64,000 nucleotides of DNA from Climacium dendroides (taxonomy: Eukaryota; Streptophyta; Bryopsida; Hypnales; Climaciaceae), in the NCBI GenBank assembly GCA_950106755.1, contig OX467090.1, forward strand, positions 19,693,092 to 19,757,091, in the 5' to 3' direction. Under the pieces are notes generated by a model that saw only the letters and a program-made list of their open reading frames with translations, was not told the DNA's origin and searched no databases. Both the position numbers and the translations under genes were made by a program. Positions 46,501 through 58,981 of the stretch are shown here, piece by piece; within the stretch, counting starts at the first letter, position 1, and each line of letters begins with the position of its first letter.

Positions 46501-47027
46501 TCTCAAGGCAATGCAAGCAGAGAAATCAGAGAATGGTAAGTAGAGGGGGATAATCTTATTTTGGAAAACAATATCTTGCACATGTTTATGCTAATTTCTT
46601 TACATATTCACAAGCTTTGCTTTGCTACTGGAACTATATATGGTATCATGAATTTGCGTAGTTGTTTGTGATTTGGTTAAAGGCATCATGCAATTTGATG
46701 CTCATGAATCTCATTGTTGTCGAGTAGACTACATTTGAGTTGCAATTGTATGTGTTGGTAATTCCAACTTCTGCAGTGCTCATGATGTGCAGTTGTGCTT
46801 TGCAGAGTAATAAGCACCATTTCACGGAGGGTGAAGTTGATGCACTATTTTCATTCTTGGATGGTTCATTCTCAAGCAAAGCTGATTTTTTTCCCCATCT
46901 TGAGATATATGCAGTGGGAACGTATTTTTCATATGCTTGGCACCACTGTATACCCCATCACAAAGTACGCTTTTCATTTTTATAGGAACAAATGCAGTTT
47001 GATCCCGGGTTGAGCACATCTATGTGA
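43525..47027 (+). pseudogene. Unrecognised multi-exon gene or gene relic (unit 1)
   Basis: Several open segments have AG before and GT after. They are 44,128-44,193 (KTSDFTRLFDELIRVRSDIW), 44,939-44,986 (AYGEDLDADGFNMDYT) and about 46,394-46,535 (ILQDLEKRKMKGSSC, then LNLMMNLRLNQYQSLL, coiled-coil-like). Then come 46,806-46,964 (KHHFTEGEVDALFSFLDG, then YFSYAWHHCIPHH) and 46,986-47,027 (EQMQFDPGLSTSM, stop). The first ORF (43,525-43,779) may be a 5' part. The fourth segment is open here but broken in unit 2. I do not recognise the family; exon order and phases are inferred, and it may well be decayed. The array breakpoint is 100 bp downstream. Confidence 0.3.
45517..46000. other. Segment inverted relative to unit 2
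   Basis: These 484 bp match 60,984-61,477 as a reverse complement, while both flanks match in direct orientation. The segment is bordered by AGCATT at the left and AATGCT at the right, a 6-bp inverted pair. Confidence 0.92.
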
Positions 47028-48329
47028 TTGAGATTGAGGCCGAATTACGGTAAGTTGTTAATGGATCTGAGACTTGGGTTTTCGTCTGCAAATTGATAAA
47101 GAGAAAGGCCATGTTCTGGACAGAGGTAGAACATTTTAAGCAAATAATGTTATGGTGTGAGAAGAATCTGTCCATAAGATTTTCACTTTTGCAAGTTTTC
47201 CTTTTCATTCCATTCCCACATGAACTTATGCAAAACATTGTACAAAACGTCATAAAGCATCAAGTGAACTTTGTCACCACTCTAGGATTGCACATCATTG
47301 AACTATAGATAAATTCCACTATTTCAACATACTTAAATGTACTCAATCCATTCATTACAATTCTCACAATAATTAAAAGACATCCATATTGTAAATAAAA
47401 TCCACCTAGTAGACATTGAGACTCTTAGAAGTCAACTAAAATTGGTCTCCATAATTTTTATTTGTCATCACATCCTAAAAAGGGGCATGCCAAAGTTTTG
47501 GAATTCATTCTTCTAGTTAACAAAACAATCCATTAAATTAGAGACAATGAGTGTAGCATGCAAATTGTAGATTAGGAATTCCATTCTCCCTTTACACTTA
47601 AGTGCTCTGACATCCATATTTTGGATGATGAATAGAGGGCTTGCTGGCATTATTTAGTCCAACAAACTTCTCATTCATCCAATGTAATACTAGAATGTTC
47701 AAAAGACAACCTTCCTTAATGATCAATTTCAAAGAATCACAGTAATTAAATGATATTTCTATACAAAGATCTAAGGAAAAATGTGCCAAAACTCAAAAAA
47801 ACGAGGCATTTGAAGGGTAAAACACAACGCAGTGCTCTAGTTAAGATAAAACAACCCATTGCAATCAAATCACCCATTGCGGTGGCCTAGGAAATGATCC
47901 ATTGTGGGGTTTTCTTTCAAAATGTGAGATATGGGTTACAATACATGTCTTACATGACAACAATGGAGTGAACACTAACCTCATTAGGAATTTTTGATTT
48001 CTCAATGTGAATTGTTCATTGTAAAAATTGACTTGTTTGGCCTTCCATAATAGGAAATTTTTTGACTGCATTAGGTAGTGAGATGAGCATTCCAGATTCA
48101 GATTTTGTTGGTTTTAAGGTAGTCCGCAGACTCTTTTGGGCTGAACACTTGAGAAATTCCTAACGAATTCATACTTTGTCAAAAATATTTAATTTCAATT
48201 CCACCTGCTGTTTCTCACACTTGTACTAATGTGGGAAAAAAATTGAAAAATTTCAGCAACAAGATGATGTCAAGCTCCTCATTCTGACCACAATGGGCTG
48301 GTTCGATTCAACACCAGCCGATATATTAG

Positions 48330-49063
48330 TTAATTGTGTGGTTCCCACCAAACAACCGCAAGGCCGCCAACCCGAGTCACCAGACGCAGCATCTTTTCAA
48401 ATCGACGACTCACACCCCGCATCTCCTTCCAATTGTCTCGGATTCCCCTCACAACTTCGAAAACTGCAGTTACGCTCTTGCGCACCACATTTTTCTCACG
48501 CCGTCTGCTCATCTCTTCCCCATGATCTGAGTTTACTACCCGCGTCTGCAACCCTCGACGCAGCGAGAACAGAATCTTGTATTCGTCCTTACTGGCATGG
48601 CATGCAGGGCTTCCGTAATCTCATGCCGCAATCACTCGTTCACCATCTCCACAACAGCGAATGCTTCTCGGATTTCACGGGCAGCGGGAAGCGTCGGGGG
48701 TGACACTGGTGGTGGGGGAGTGCCAGGACGTGGTGGAATGTGAATATTTCCAGCCGGATCTTCAGATGAGTCCACTCCATAGATGGGGATGATGGTAAAC
48801 GAGGTGTGGCAAAGACGACACGTACGGCTGTTGGAGAAGGGAGTGCAGGCATGGCCAGCAGCACAGGTGGACGCAGGAAGTGGCGACCGGGTTCCCTGGA
48901 GGTGGCAGTTCAGAATATTTGGTACCGGGTTGGGGACTTGGTGTTGAACGACGGTGGAGCCGGTTGATGACGATCCTTCATGATGAAGATCCAAGCTGCC
49001 TCCGGTGTACCTTCTGCTCTTCCGTGCAAGGCTAGTAGAATATGCCACCTGTTTAGATTTCAA
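48330..49063 (-). pseudogene. RMA/RNF5-type RING-finger pseudogene (unit 2)
   Basis: Same frames and frameshifts as the unit 1 copy at 27,959-28,692. It differs by a handful of bases, including GTGCAG to GGGCAG near 48,682. The shared defects show that the gene was already broken before the unit was duplicated, or that the break was spread by conversion. Confidence 0.55.
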
Positions 49064-49702
49064 TTAGGTGCAGAAAGGAAATTGTCAATCGCTTGTTTAA
49101 TTACAATTATTGTAATCTGGATCGATAGGGGAAACATAACTGGTTGGAAAACTTGTGGAAAGATGAACTGATAATTATACGGTTATAAAATCCTCGCCCT
49201 TTCTACTACAAATTAGCCCTTGAGGAGCTCATGAGCGGAAGCGTATATGAGTAGTGGGTTTCAAACCTCATTGAACGTGACACTGTGCTGAAGTAAACTG
49301 CTGGTGCCGTCAATCAAAGCAATCGATCAGCCGCAACACTTGTTTTAGGACACCAACGCAACTTGGGTCGGGCTTTCATGTTTAACAATGAGAAGAGCTC
49401 AGACCATTACAAGTACTCCACCCAGGCCATAACTCCCAAGGACTCAAATAACTGTGAGGTAGACATTATTACCGAATGCGACGCTGGATTTCACTTCGAT
49501 CACACATTTAATCTTACTGGTAGAATACAACTTGCACTAACCACTAAGACGGTGAATTTCATTCGAAGGGCGGTGATTTTATTGCCATTTTTCATAATCC
49601 GTGTGCCATTCTAATGGAATGTCGCGTCATCTTTGACATATTCAGTGCCATTTTAATGGAATGTAGTGCCATTCTATAGGAACACCGCCATTTTAACGAA
49701 AT

Positions 49703-49960
49703 TCACCATTCACGAGTCTCACGGCTACTAACAGTAACGGCCGAACAGATAAAGCGTGTTTTAATGTGAGATGAATGGCACAGAGGCATTTCGATCTGAC
49801 TTACATTATGCTCTTCCAACACGTCAACAACTTGAGTGAATATCTGGGGATCCCTTATTCCACAGAACGAGCGTACCAGACTTCCTCGCGATTCTCCGTC
49901 AATGCCAACGCGGACAAGGAGGGCTCCGGCACCAAATTGCACTGCAATCCAAGGTGTCAA
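49703..49960 (-). other. Exon-like ORF, unrecognised (unit 2)
   Basis: Counterpart of 29,392-29,649 with the same AG and GTAAGT borders and one Pro-to-Arg change (SLVRSF). No partner exons found. Confidence 0.25.
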
Positions 49961-50147
49961 GTATTATAGTACACCATTGATACCACTAAACTACACAGCC
50001 AACACCCGACACTGGTTGATACCCGAGTAGCTCCAAAACTGGTAGGAAGGAAGCTAGTTTTCCTACTCGCGAGACTTCCCAATGTAACGCTTCCCGAGAT
50101 CCGAGATCCGAGACATCAGGCATCCCAGGCTGCGAGCCTCTTAGCAG

Positions 50148-50155
50148 TATAAAAT
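50148..50155 (+). promoter_or_regulatory. TATA box of AP2 gene (unit 2)
   Basis: TATAAAAT, 189 bp before the start codon, identical in setting to the unit 1 copy. Confidence 0.55.
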
Positions 50156-50336
50156 CCCCAGCCTCCCCAAAGTTACTGTCATTCAGATCATTTCACTGGG
50201 CTTAGGTTTGGCGTGTGTCTGCGCTAGCCAGCTTCTTCGTTCTCTGTCCATCACACTAGCTGTATGTTAGTCGCGTTGCTCTAACTAGCTTAACTTCGAA
50301 GCAGTCAGTTCATTTCAATCCATTGATTTCAGCGAA

Positions 50337-51693
50337 ATGGAAGTATCACTGTCCAACAAGAATTCGGGTTCAAGTTCGAACACCTCGGACAACTCCACCG
50401 TGACCTCAACGGCGGATTGTAACGTCGCTCGTTCAGATTACTATCAGCGGCTGTTGCGTGATGAAGACATGACTTCGACCCGCAGTGGCGGTGCTCAGGT
50501 GGATCATGCTGACGTTCTCCAAAACTCGGATGACTTGGAACACCTGGAGTGGGAGCGTGCACCGGAACTGAATTGGGAGCCTTCACAACTTCTGCCTCGG
50601 GTGCCCATGGAGGAGCTTCAGTGCCCCCGAACGAGTCAGACCGTACCAGTCGAGTTTCGTACCATCGATCTGTCGGAAGAGTCTCACGAAATGGGAGGAC
50701 AGCATGAATCCCGACAGGACGATCAGTCGGCTCAGTCTGTGGAATGGGGCGGAGAATGTTCAGATGATCACATCGATGAAGCCTCCTCGCCACCTGTGTT
50801 GCCTTCCGACAAGAAGATCGGGGTCACATTCCACCAGAACAACAAGCGATGGGAGGCGCACTTGTATATCAAGGGCGTACGGCTGCGGGGACGCAAGAAG
50901 AACGGCGTGCAGATCTTTCTGGGCAGCTTTGAAACTGTAAAGGAGGCCAAAGTGGCCCACGACAGGGCCGCCATCAAATTCAAGGTAAAGTCGTATTCAA
51001 ATATAGTGTAAGAAGTTCGGGGAATGAATTGTTCAATAATTTCCGCTGCTCCCTGTTGTGAAGCATGAACTGCCACCATGGTCAAAATGTCCAGATTCGC
51101 ATTTCATGAGGCACCTAAGTATCTGGAACTCTAGATCCACAACTGCAGTATGTAGTTACTAGAACTCTAATTTGTGAACTTCACTAGCTTGTAAGGCACA
51201 CTTTTCTGAAACACTTGGTCCATTTCCACAACATGTACAGATGCCACCCAATAAGAAAGGGGAGCCTTACCCGTTGAACTTTCCTGCGGCCGTTCAAGCC
51301 AGCTACATGGAGGAGCACGCCCTCTGGACCACTCGCGACTTTCTGTGGAAGATCCGGCGCACGTCGAACAAGTTCAGCAAAGGCAAGAGCAGCTTGAAAG
51401 GGGTGACCGTGAGGAAACGAGCAGTGAAGCGCGGCAAGGAGTGGACGGTCAAATATGAATCCAAGATCAGCTTGACGCCCAAGGAGGTCGGGGACGACTT
51501 GAAGCGGACTTTCATGTTGGGCAACTTCGAAACGGAGGAGGAGGCGGGCCGAGCGTACGACCGAGCACTCTTGTTCCTGAATCAGCATCTGCCGGAAGTG
51601 GAGCAGTTGCGGTGCATCACGAATTACAGGCCGAGCAGCTACTCCGCCGCCGACATCGAGGCCATGGCAAGCAAGCTGCCAAGGCTACATTGA
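50337..51693 (+). CDS. AP2-family transcription factor, ANT-like (unit 2 copy)
   Basis: Exons 50,337-50,984 and 51,241-51,693 give the same 366-residue protein as the unit 1 gene; the only coding change noticed is silent (AGT to AGC near 51,671). Domains are AP2 repeat 1 (about 160-216), linker (217-266) and the divergent repeat 2 (267-345). The intron differs by one base and the TATA box and leader are conserved. The upstream region lacks the 60-bp duplication of unit 1. Both copies look functional, so protein dose from this locus is probably raised. A third copy is expected beyond the window edge in unit 3. Confidence 0.88.
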
Positions 51694-53929
51694 CGACGGC
51701 AGTGAATCAGTGGCCGCATAATTGCATTGACCGTTCCAATGGTTTATTAATGATCGATATGAATGCAATTCAACCTGACCGACGAGCTGCGTGCATGAGA
51801 GCATGCATGCAGCATGGCTAAGCCTTGAAATTTGGACGCATGAGCATCTGACTCAAAGTGGATAGAGCTGGAGTTCCATTTTCCATATTGACTGTGAGTG
51901 TTATATAATTATAATTTTGTTGATCAAACAGATTGCATTTATTTGGAGGTTTAAATATTTTGTCATGAGCAAGTATGAAGGAAACATATTTGTATATGTT
52001 GCAGCAGAATGAATGCAACGTATGTAGTAATTTGGAATAATCAAGGTGACTGCTGCATGCAACGTGAATGCTTGCATAAGCAAAACTTGTAAAGAGTGAC
52101 AATAGTTTGATCAATTTAGTGTTTAACCCAAAACTTGTAAAGAGTGACAATAGTTTTATTCAATTTAGTGTTGAACCCATTAAGGACTGGTTGATCACTT
52201 TCTAGTTGAAATTGATACTTGTTCACTGGATCAAAGTCTTAATATGAATTTGAGTACAGACGAAATGGGAACAAGTGTGGGAAATTGGGAATTGGATGCA
52301 TTAGGACAAGAACTAGGACAATCTATGCTAGCATGTGATTTTGGGGTTGAAAAAACAAACAAATTACTACATATAAATACAAAAATCAATACTGCAGTCA
52401 TGCATTTTCTACAAAGCCTTAAACGGGGAATTTCATTAAAATGACGATATCTTATGTGCCATTTTCACAGTGTGTCGTTTCCACAGTTCAGACCAGGCGG
52501 TCTGAAATCTATTAGTGTCTTAGATTTGTGAACTCTATATCACTATTAGATGTATTAAATTTAGGAAAGATGTAGATTTCATACCAATCGGTTTTTAAAA
52601 TCCACATATATCATAGATTTCAAAAATCTAGGACTCTAGTAGAGATCAGACCGCCTGGTTTGAATTGTGAGAATGCCAAAGTCACAGAATAATCGCCATT
52701 TTAATGAAATTCCCCAACTAAACATTTACACCAATTCCATCAATATGGTCAAATCTTTGAAATGCATCAAAGGTTCTAAATTTTGTAGTGAATGGTACAA
52801 ACATTTTACTATCTGGTGTGTAGGTGAGTCAAACTTACAGCATAAGAGAAAAAACAAGTTCTCTAGAGGGCCTTGAAGGTTTGACAAATCTAGTCTATTT
52901 TTTTCCAAGTAGAGAGCCTAACAAAAGTATACAATATTTAATTTATTATTGTTAGTTTGCGTGAACACTATAAGATACCAACAATATTTGATTTATTATT
53001 GTTAGCTTGTGTGAATATTGTGAGATACCAAACATTAGGAAAAAATAGATCTTCCAAAGTTTTTAAAGGATTTTGAAAATTGTAATATTTTTTTTTTTTC
53101 CATTCATGTTTTCCGTATTGCTATTTACTTTTTGTTGAGATGTTGTATGATTGTCAATGTATGAGGTAGCTCAAAATTTGTGTATTGGACATGAAAATTA
53201 GTTTGATTTACAACCTTTTTTATGTCAATTTTTTTGAGAAAATATTGTTCTACTATACCTAAGAGAAGTCTAAAATTCTACTTTAAGCACAAATTTTATG
53301 TAAAGTATGTTTTAACAATAAGCAATCAAGTATAAGAGTGGTTAAACACCTTATATTTTGATGCATCTAATTATTCAATCTATATCTAATTTATTCTAGT
53401 TACTAAGTATGCATTTTAGTTATTAAATTTTGATTCCTAACTTCTCCTTTCTAGAAGATAGTCAATTAAAGTGAAAGTTAGATAAGGTGAACGAACAGTT
53501 CATAAGATTCTTTAGGAAGACAAAGTCAAAGTTAGATAAGATGATTCTTTAGGGAGACAAAGTGAAAGTTAGATAAGATGATTCTTTAGGGAGACAAAGT
53601 GAAAGTTAGATAAGGTAAGTAGACAGTTCATAAGATTCTTTAGGGTTAGTGGTGACGTGAAAATCATTAAGGATGTTACTATAGAGTAGAACTCTAAATA
53701 AGGGCCTGATGTTTTTCTTTAGTAGATAAACTACCTTATTTTTTAGTATTGTAAATAATGTCTTTGTACTAAAGAATTGACACAATTTGCAACTTGTTGT
53801 CTAACTTGATGAATTGATGTCCAACTTCATATGTGATGCACGAAGTTCTATCTTCCAATCGTAAGCGCCACGCCGCCACTTGCCTATCCTTAATTATGAT
53901 TGTCAATGCTTTCTTTTGTGCGTAGCTAT
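51694..53929. other. AP2 3' flank and AT-rich spacer (unit 2)
   Basis: Contains the MITE at 52,425-52,715 and the 37-bp repeat block at about 53,475-53,620 (three units here). The small ORF at 52,244-52,444 is the counterpart of 31,885-32,106 and is not supported as a gene. Confidence 0.45.
52425..52715. mobile_element. MITE, GGGGAATTTCATTAAAATGG family (unit 2, first)
   Basis: GGGGAATTTCATTAAAATG faces CATTTTAATGAAATTCCCC. Counterpart of 32,084-32,383, so it predates the duplication. Confidence 0.75.
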
Positions 53930-54082
53930 CATGGTTGTCATACTGGACAAGTTACTATTCATTTTTCGTCTTGTAGGACGAGTTACTATTCATCAAATGT
54001 ACCTCTCAAGTACATTTGATGAATAGTAACTCGTCCTACAAGACGAAAAATGAATAGTAACTTGTCCAGTATGACAACCATG
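53930..54082. mobile_element. Near-perfect 153-bp hairpin MITE (unit 2)
   Basis: The arms at 53,930-54,002 and 54,010-54,082 are almost perfect reverse complements around a loop of about 7 nt (CTCTCAA, flanked by GTAC on both sides). The ends are CATGGTTGTCATACTGGAC and its complement. A transcript would fold into a long, almost uninterrupted stem like a small-RNA precursor. Counterpart of the longer element at 33,559-33,865. Confidence 0.88.
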
Positions 54083-56550
54083 GTAGCTATAGGGAAGTAC
54101 TCAAGTACTTCAATCCAATCTCTTGTCCAATCTAATGTTAAATCAATTCAAGAATCCCTCAATGACTTCTAAAGAGGCCCTCCAAAGAGCTCAAATTTTC
54201 CCTAATGTACTTACAAGTCTACAATCTAATGGACTTGTTAAAAATTTCATTTGAAAACTAATCTTTGTAGTTTGGATATTAATCTATACAACATAAAAAT
54301 TAACCCTCGATAAATTTAAAAAATATTTTTAGTCCATAATTGTGGGAATATTGTTTTGGCAAACATGTAACATTTGTGAGATCAAACTTGTAAACAATAC
54401 TTTAGATCCTTGTATGGTACTCTACACTCATACTTCAATTTTAGAATCTTTTATATATTGAAAACATTATAAAGCTTGTACAAATGACCTATCAATGATG
54501 AATGTTTATCCTACTCCATACACCTCAAAAACTCTCTATTGTAGTACCTACATCCTTTAAAACTTTTCAATACAAAAAACACATTGAATTTGTATTTTGG
54601 AATACAATATTTAGCTTGATAAAAGTATTTTTTGGAGGCTACAATCATAACATCTAACATAACATTTCAAAAAATTGAGCTATTGCTCAATATAGAAGAT
54701 GTTATCCTCAACATTTTTTAATAAACAAGCCTTGACAATAGGTTTAATGTGTAAGGCTTCACCCTTGAAGGAATTATTATGTGTATTGGAATGTCCAAAA
54801 ATACAAAGATGTATTATTAAGAGGAAATTAAAAAAAATTATTCTTACAAATCACTTTCAAGCAAAACTTGTAAATCCCTAAAGTTCCTTGACTATGTTTT
54901 CACTCCAAACTGCCATTCCAAGTACAAATACCATAATTTTAAAAAAAAAAACATTTCTAGATACATATAACCGTACGATCTTATAATACACTAGTTTGAG
55001 AAGATGCGGAATTTTTTTAGAAATTACCACCATGTGGAGTACAAGTTAGAATTTAGCATTTGAATTGATAGAAATCCTTTTTTTGGCCCTACAAAAATTA
55101 GGATAGTTGAACTTAATAAGGTCACATTTGTATAAAGAAGCATCTATGTTCGCGATTCTTATTTAGAATTGTATAACATATAGGAATAAAAAAAAAAGTA
55201 GAAAGAAGTAGAGAATGATTCAAAATAATAAATTGTCAAGAATTAAGTTATGGAATTAAAAAATGCCAATCCAAATGTTTTGAAAATTTTCAAGCATGTA
55301 GCCAACTTTCCATGAACAATGAATCTAAAGAATAACTACAATTTTAGACATTTTTTCAAACAAATGTGACCTTGAGAAGTACAACTGCCCATCTTTTTGA
55401 AGGGCCTAAAAAATGATTTTTGTCACTTTAAATGCTAATATCTTGCAATCTACATTGTGGAAAATTCTCAAATTTATCCACATCTTTTCAAACTAGTGTA
55501 GTATAAGATCCTATAGTTACATGTGTCCAAAAAGGGTTTTTTGTTTCTAAAATTTGGTACATGTACTAAAAATGATAGTTTTGGAGTGTTTTTAGTAAAG
55601 ACCCACTCAAGAAACCGTAGGGGTTAAATAAAGAACTTCAAAGTTTATTTTAAAATAGGGAATCTATAGTTGCCCACAAATTGAAACTCCTTATAACTTT
55701 CATCTCATTGATCAAAATGGAATGATTCAAAGCTTTATATATAGAGAGAGAAAAAGAATCTCATCTTTTATATACATGGTAGTATTAAATCAATTTATAC
55801 TAATTTCTTTAATCAATTAAATATAAAATGAAACCTAAAAGATTTTCTAAACAATAATTTTTTCTTGTAATAGTTATAGTGATTATAGAAATGTCTAAAA
55901 TAGTATAAATTTCTTAGTGAAAATGTAAATAATAGTGAGGAACAATAAGTTATAGGTGGCATACTTTTCAAGCTTACATGTCATGAGAAGCAATTTTTTT
56001 TATACATTTTGCATGTGAATTTGTACAATTATGAAGAATGATTATACTTAAAAGTCAAACATAGCTCCACACACATTTTCAATTCAAATTAATTTCATTT
56101 GAAATTAGAAACTATGTGAAAATCAATGTTTTATCCGAAAAGCATAAAGCACGATTCTATAGCCTGTGGGCTCCTTGCACGCTTGAAGATCAAGTTAGAA
56201 AGAAAATTTTCTCCCCTTCATGTCAAATTTGTCTTCTAAGTAGTGCTTCTATGGTATGGCTGAGCAATTTTTGATCTCAATGAGCAATTTTGCATTTTTT
56301 AAGAACTTTTAGACATTCATAAATAAACAATGATGATACAAGTTATCCAAAAATTAGGGGATATAATATGTTTTCCTTGTTTTCCTTGAAATTAGTACAC
56401 TTCAAATGCTTAATGAGGGCACTATTAATTCTACATAATATAACCTTGTTTATAATACCAAAAATATTTAAAGTCAAATTGTAAAAAGCATTTTACTATG
56501 ACTTAAATATTTGAAAAAAACTTTGCATGCATTAGTGGAAATGTATATAT
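54083..56550. other. AT-rich spacer, no gene (unit 2)
   Basis: Counterpart of 33,866-36,329. Short frames such as 54,699-54,881 are not supported. Confidence 0.5.
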
Positions 56551-56838
56551 GGGCAATTTCATTAAAATAGGGAAATTCAACTACTTTGGTAGTTTTTACA
56601 GTTTAGAGGGGGGTCTAAAGTGTACCAACGTCTTAAATGTCTGAAATCTACATTTGCATTAGATGTCACTTTTACAATTTAGAACATGTGGTCCGAAATC
56701 CATGTTAGTCATAGATTTCTTAAATCTACAAAAATCCAAATTTTTAAAACTATACCTATCTCAGATGTCATTTTTATAATTCAGAGCAAGCAGTTTGAAA
56801 ATGGGACATAGAATGACGCCATTTTAACGAAATTCCCC
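56551..56838. mobile_element. MITE, GGGGAATTTC family (unit 2, second)
   Basis: GGGCAATTTCATTAAAATAG faces CCATTTTAACGAAATTCCCC. Counterpart of 36,330-36,629. Confidence 0.65.
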
Positions 56839-57228
56839 ATTTAGTAATATGAAAAATCACCAACATTTTTAAAATCAATTATAAATTTTTGAAATTTTCA
56901 AAAAGAAAGTAGTACTATTTTTGCAAGTTTAAATGAATTTGGCCCTTTAATCCCTTAAGGATTGTTTATCCCCTAAGGGGACAATTTAGGTCCAGGTAGG
57001 TTCATATTGTCTCAATTGGTAATAAATGTTTTTGAGATTTTTTGAGGTTGCGGAGTTTGCCAAGAGCTTTGTGAATATGTAATTTTTGTTTCAATCGGTG
57101 CCGAGGAGAAAAAATTATGGCACAATAAGCCAAAAATAAAAGTCAACAAGGAGCACAAAAAAATCAGGAAAACTCAAAATATTTTTTTTAGTATTTTCTT
57201 AAAAATCTTATATTTTTGTCTACATTTT

Positions 57229-58676
57229 AAGCTTTATTTCATTCCATTTGGACTAGTTATGAGAAAGTTATGGACAATCTTTGTTATTTGGGCAATCTTC
57301 TTGAAAACATTTAATTATAGGATTCCTTTCTAAATGCAATTTTTTTAATTTTCCAAAAAGAATTGTTAGAGAAGGTTAGATTTGCTTTGTACAACAATCT
57401 CACCATTGCAATTAGTGTATGTCAATTCCATCTTAAAGCTATTAATGATTTAGTTTTTTACTTCAATCTTTAACCTACTTCTACTTAACAATTTCTTAAT
57501 GAGTGAAAATTAAGTATTTTTTTGTTGAATTTTTTTCCTTAGATTCTCAACTCAACTATTCAATATAAAAACTTAGAAAATCAAAATTAGTAGTGCAAAA
57601 ATTTCTAGTAACAAAGATTCAAAGCCAAAAAATCTAGTCAAGCAAGTTGCAAAACAATTTGTTTTCTTTACTTTGGATGCAAATATCTTGCAATCTATGT
57701 GGTCAAATTTGATGAAATTTTAACCACATGTTTTCAAACAAGTTAAGTACAAGATCCTATGGTTGGATTTTGAAAAACATAATTTTTTGGTTTTCTTACG
57801 TAATTGTAGCAGAAGTGGTAGTTCCTACTGTTTTTTGATAGAAAACACCCTCAGGGCTTTAGGGGTTAAAGTTGCTCTACCTCAAGTAATATGGATTTTG
57901 AGAATTAAAATTTTTACATTTTCAATAAAAAAAATAATTGTCAAGATAATTGTAGAAGCATAAAATTAAATCAACATGCAATTTTTCTAAAAAATGGCAC
58001 TATCTCAAGAGTGAAAATATGTTGAATTAACCCTTAAAGTCCCATGGTCTTTTCTCATCAAAAGCCACTCATTGAAATTGCCATTTCTATTGGAAATAGT
58101 AGAAAATTTTTAATTTTTTTTGAGGGGTATCTTACCATTGGATCTTGTACTAGACTAAAATAAAAATTTGTGGAAGAGATTTCAAAAACTTTAATCATGG
58201 AAATTGCAAGATATTTACATTGAAAGTGAAGGAAACAAATTTTTTGCACCTTGATCAACTCGAGTTCCTTGCTCTCAATCTCTTTATTTTGAAGTTTTTG
58301 TACAAATGATTTTGAATTTCTAATTTTATATGTTCAATAATTGAGTTGAGAGTTTAGGAAAAAAATTCAAAAAAACACATACTTCATTTTCACTCATTCA
58401 AAAATTGTTAAGTAGAAGTAGTTTTAAGATTGAAGGGAACATTAAACCACCAATAGCTCTAAGATGGAATTGAAGAACATTGTTCTTAACTATGACATTG
58501 TTCTAGCAAGAAATCTTAACCTTATAAACTTCTTTTTTTATTGTGAAAATTGAGTTCAAAAATGAATCCTACAATTTATTTTTCCAAAAGATGCTTTAAT
58601 TGCCTCCAAAACAAGATTGTCCATAACTTTCATATAACAAATCCAAATGGAAATATGGATTGAATCAAAACTTTCT
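57229..58676. repeat. Long diverged foldback repeat (unit 2, uninterrupted)
   Basis: Two arms of roughly 550-600 bp are diverged reverse complements. For example, CAATTCCATCTTAAAGC (57,424) faces CTAAGATGGAATTGAAG (58,459), and AATATCTTGCAATCTATG (57,683) faces TGCAAGATATTTAC (58,205). No coding content. This is the empty-site reference for the unit 1 insertion. Confidence 0.65.
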
Positions 58677-58981
58677 ATCCATCCATTAAGTTAGGTTGTT
58701 TGTTTGTTTTGTTTATTTGTTGCAGTGAAATCTCTTGAATCGTGCGTCCCTTGGTTGTGTGTTTGGTACCATTGGAAAGCTCTTGGTGAGGAGGAGTGTA
58801 TGGGCTTTGTTTCGTAACGTTTGGACTCATACTTGAAAGACTATAGAATTTTGAAGTTTTATGGATTCAAATGACTTTTACTTTTTTATTTCGACTGTGG
58901 CAACGGCACATGGCACACTAGTGTAGATGAAAATACAATTGAAGAGAAACAAAGTTTTAAAATTTTAAATTTGAAGTTGTT

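Larger units (their letters stand above)
26764..47126. repeat. Tandem array unit 1 (20.4 kb)
   Basis: Starts at TAGAACATTTTAAGC and runs to the base before the same sequence at 47,127. Gene order is RING pseudogene (-), exon-like ORF (-), AP2 gene (+), MITEs, foldback, unrecognised gene (+). It is longer than unit 2 mainly because of the 37,965-42,730 insertion. The first 1.1 kb (to about 27,650) and most spacer sequence contain no supported gene. A 50-bp tandem duplication lies at about 32,599-32,698. Confidence 0.93.
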
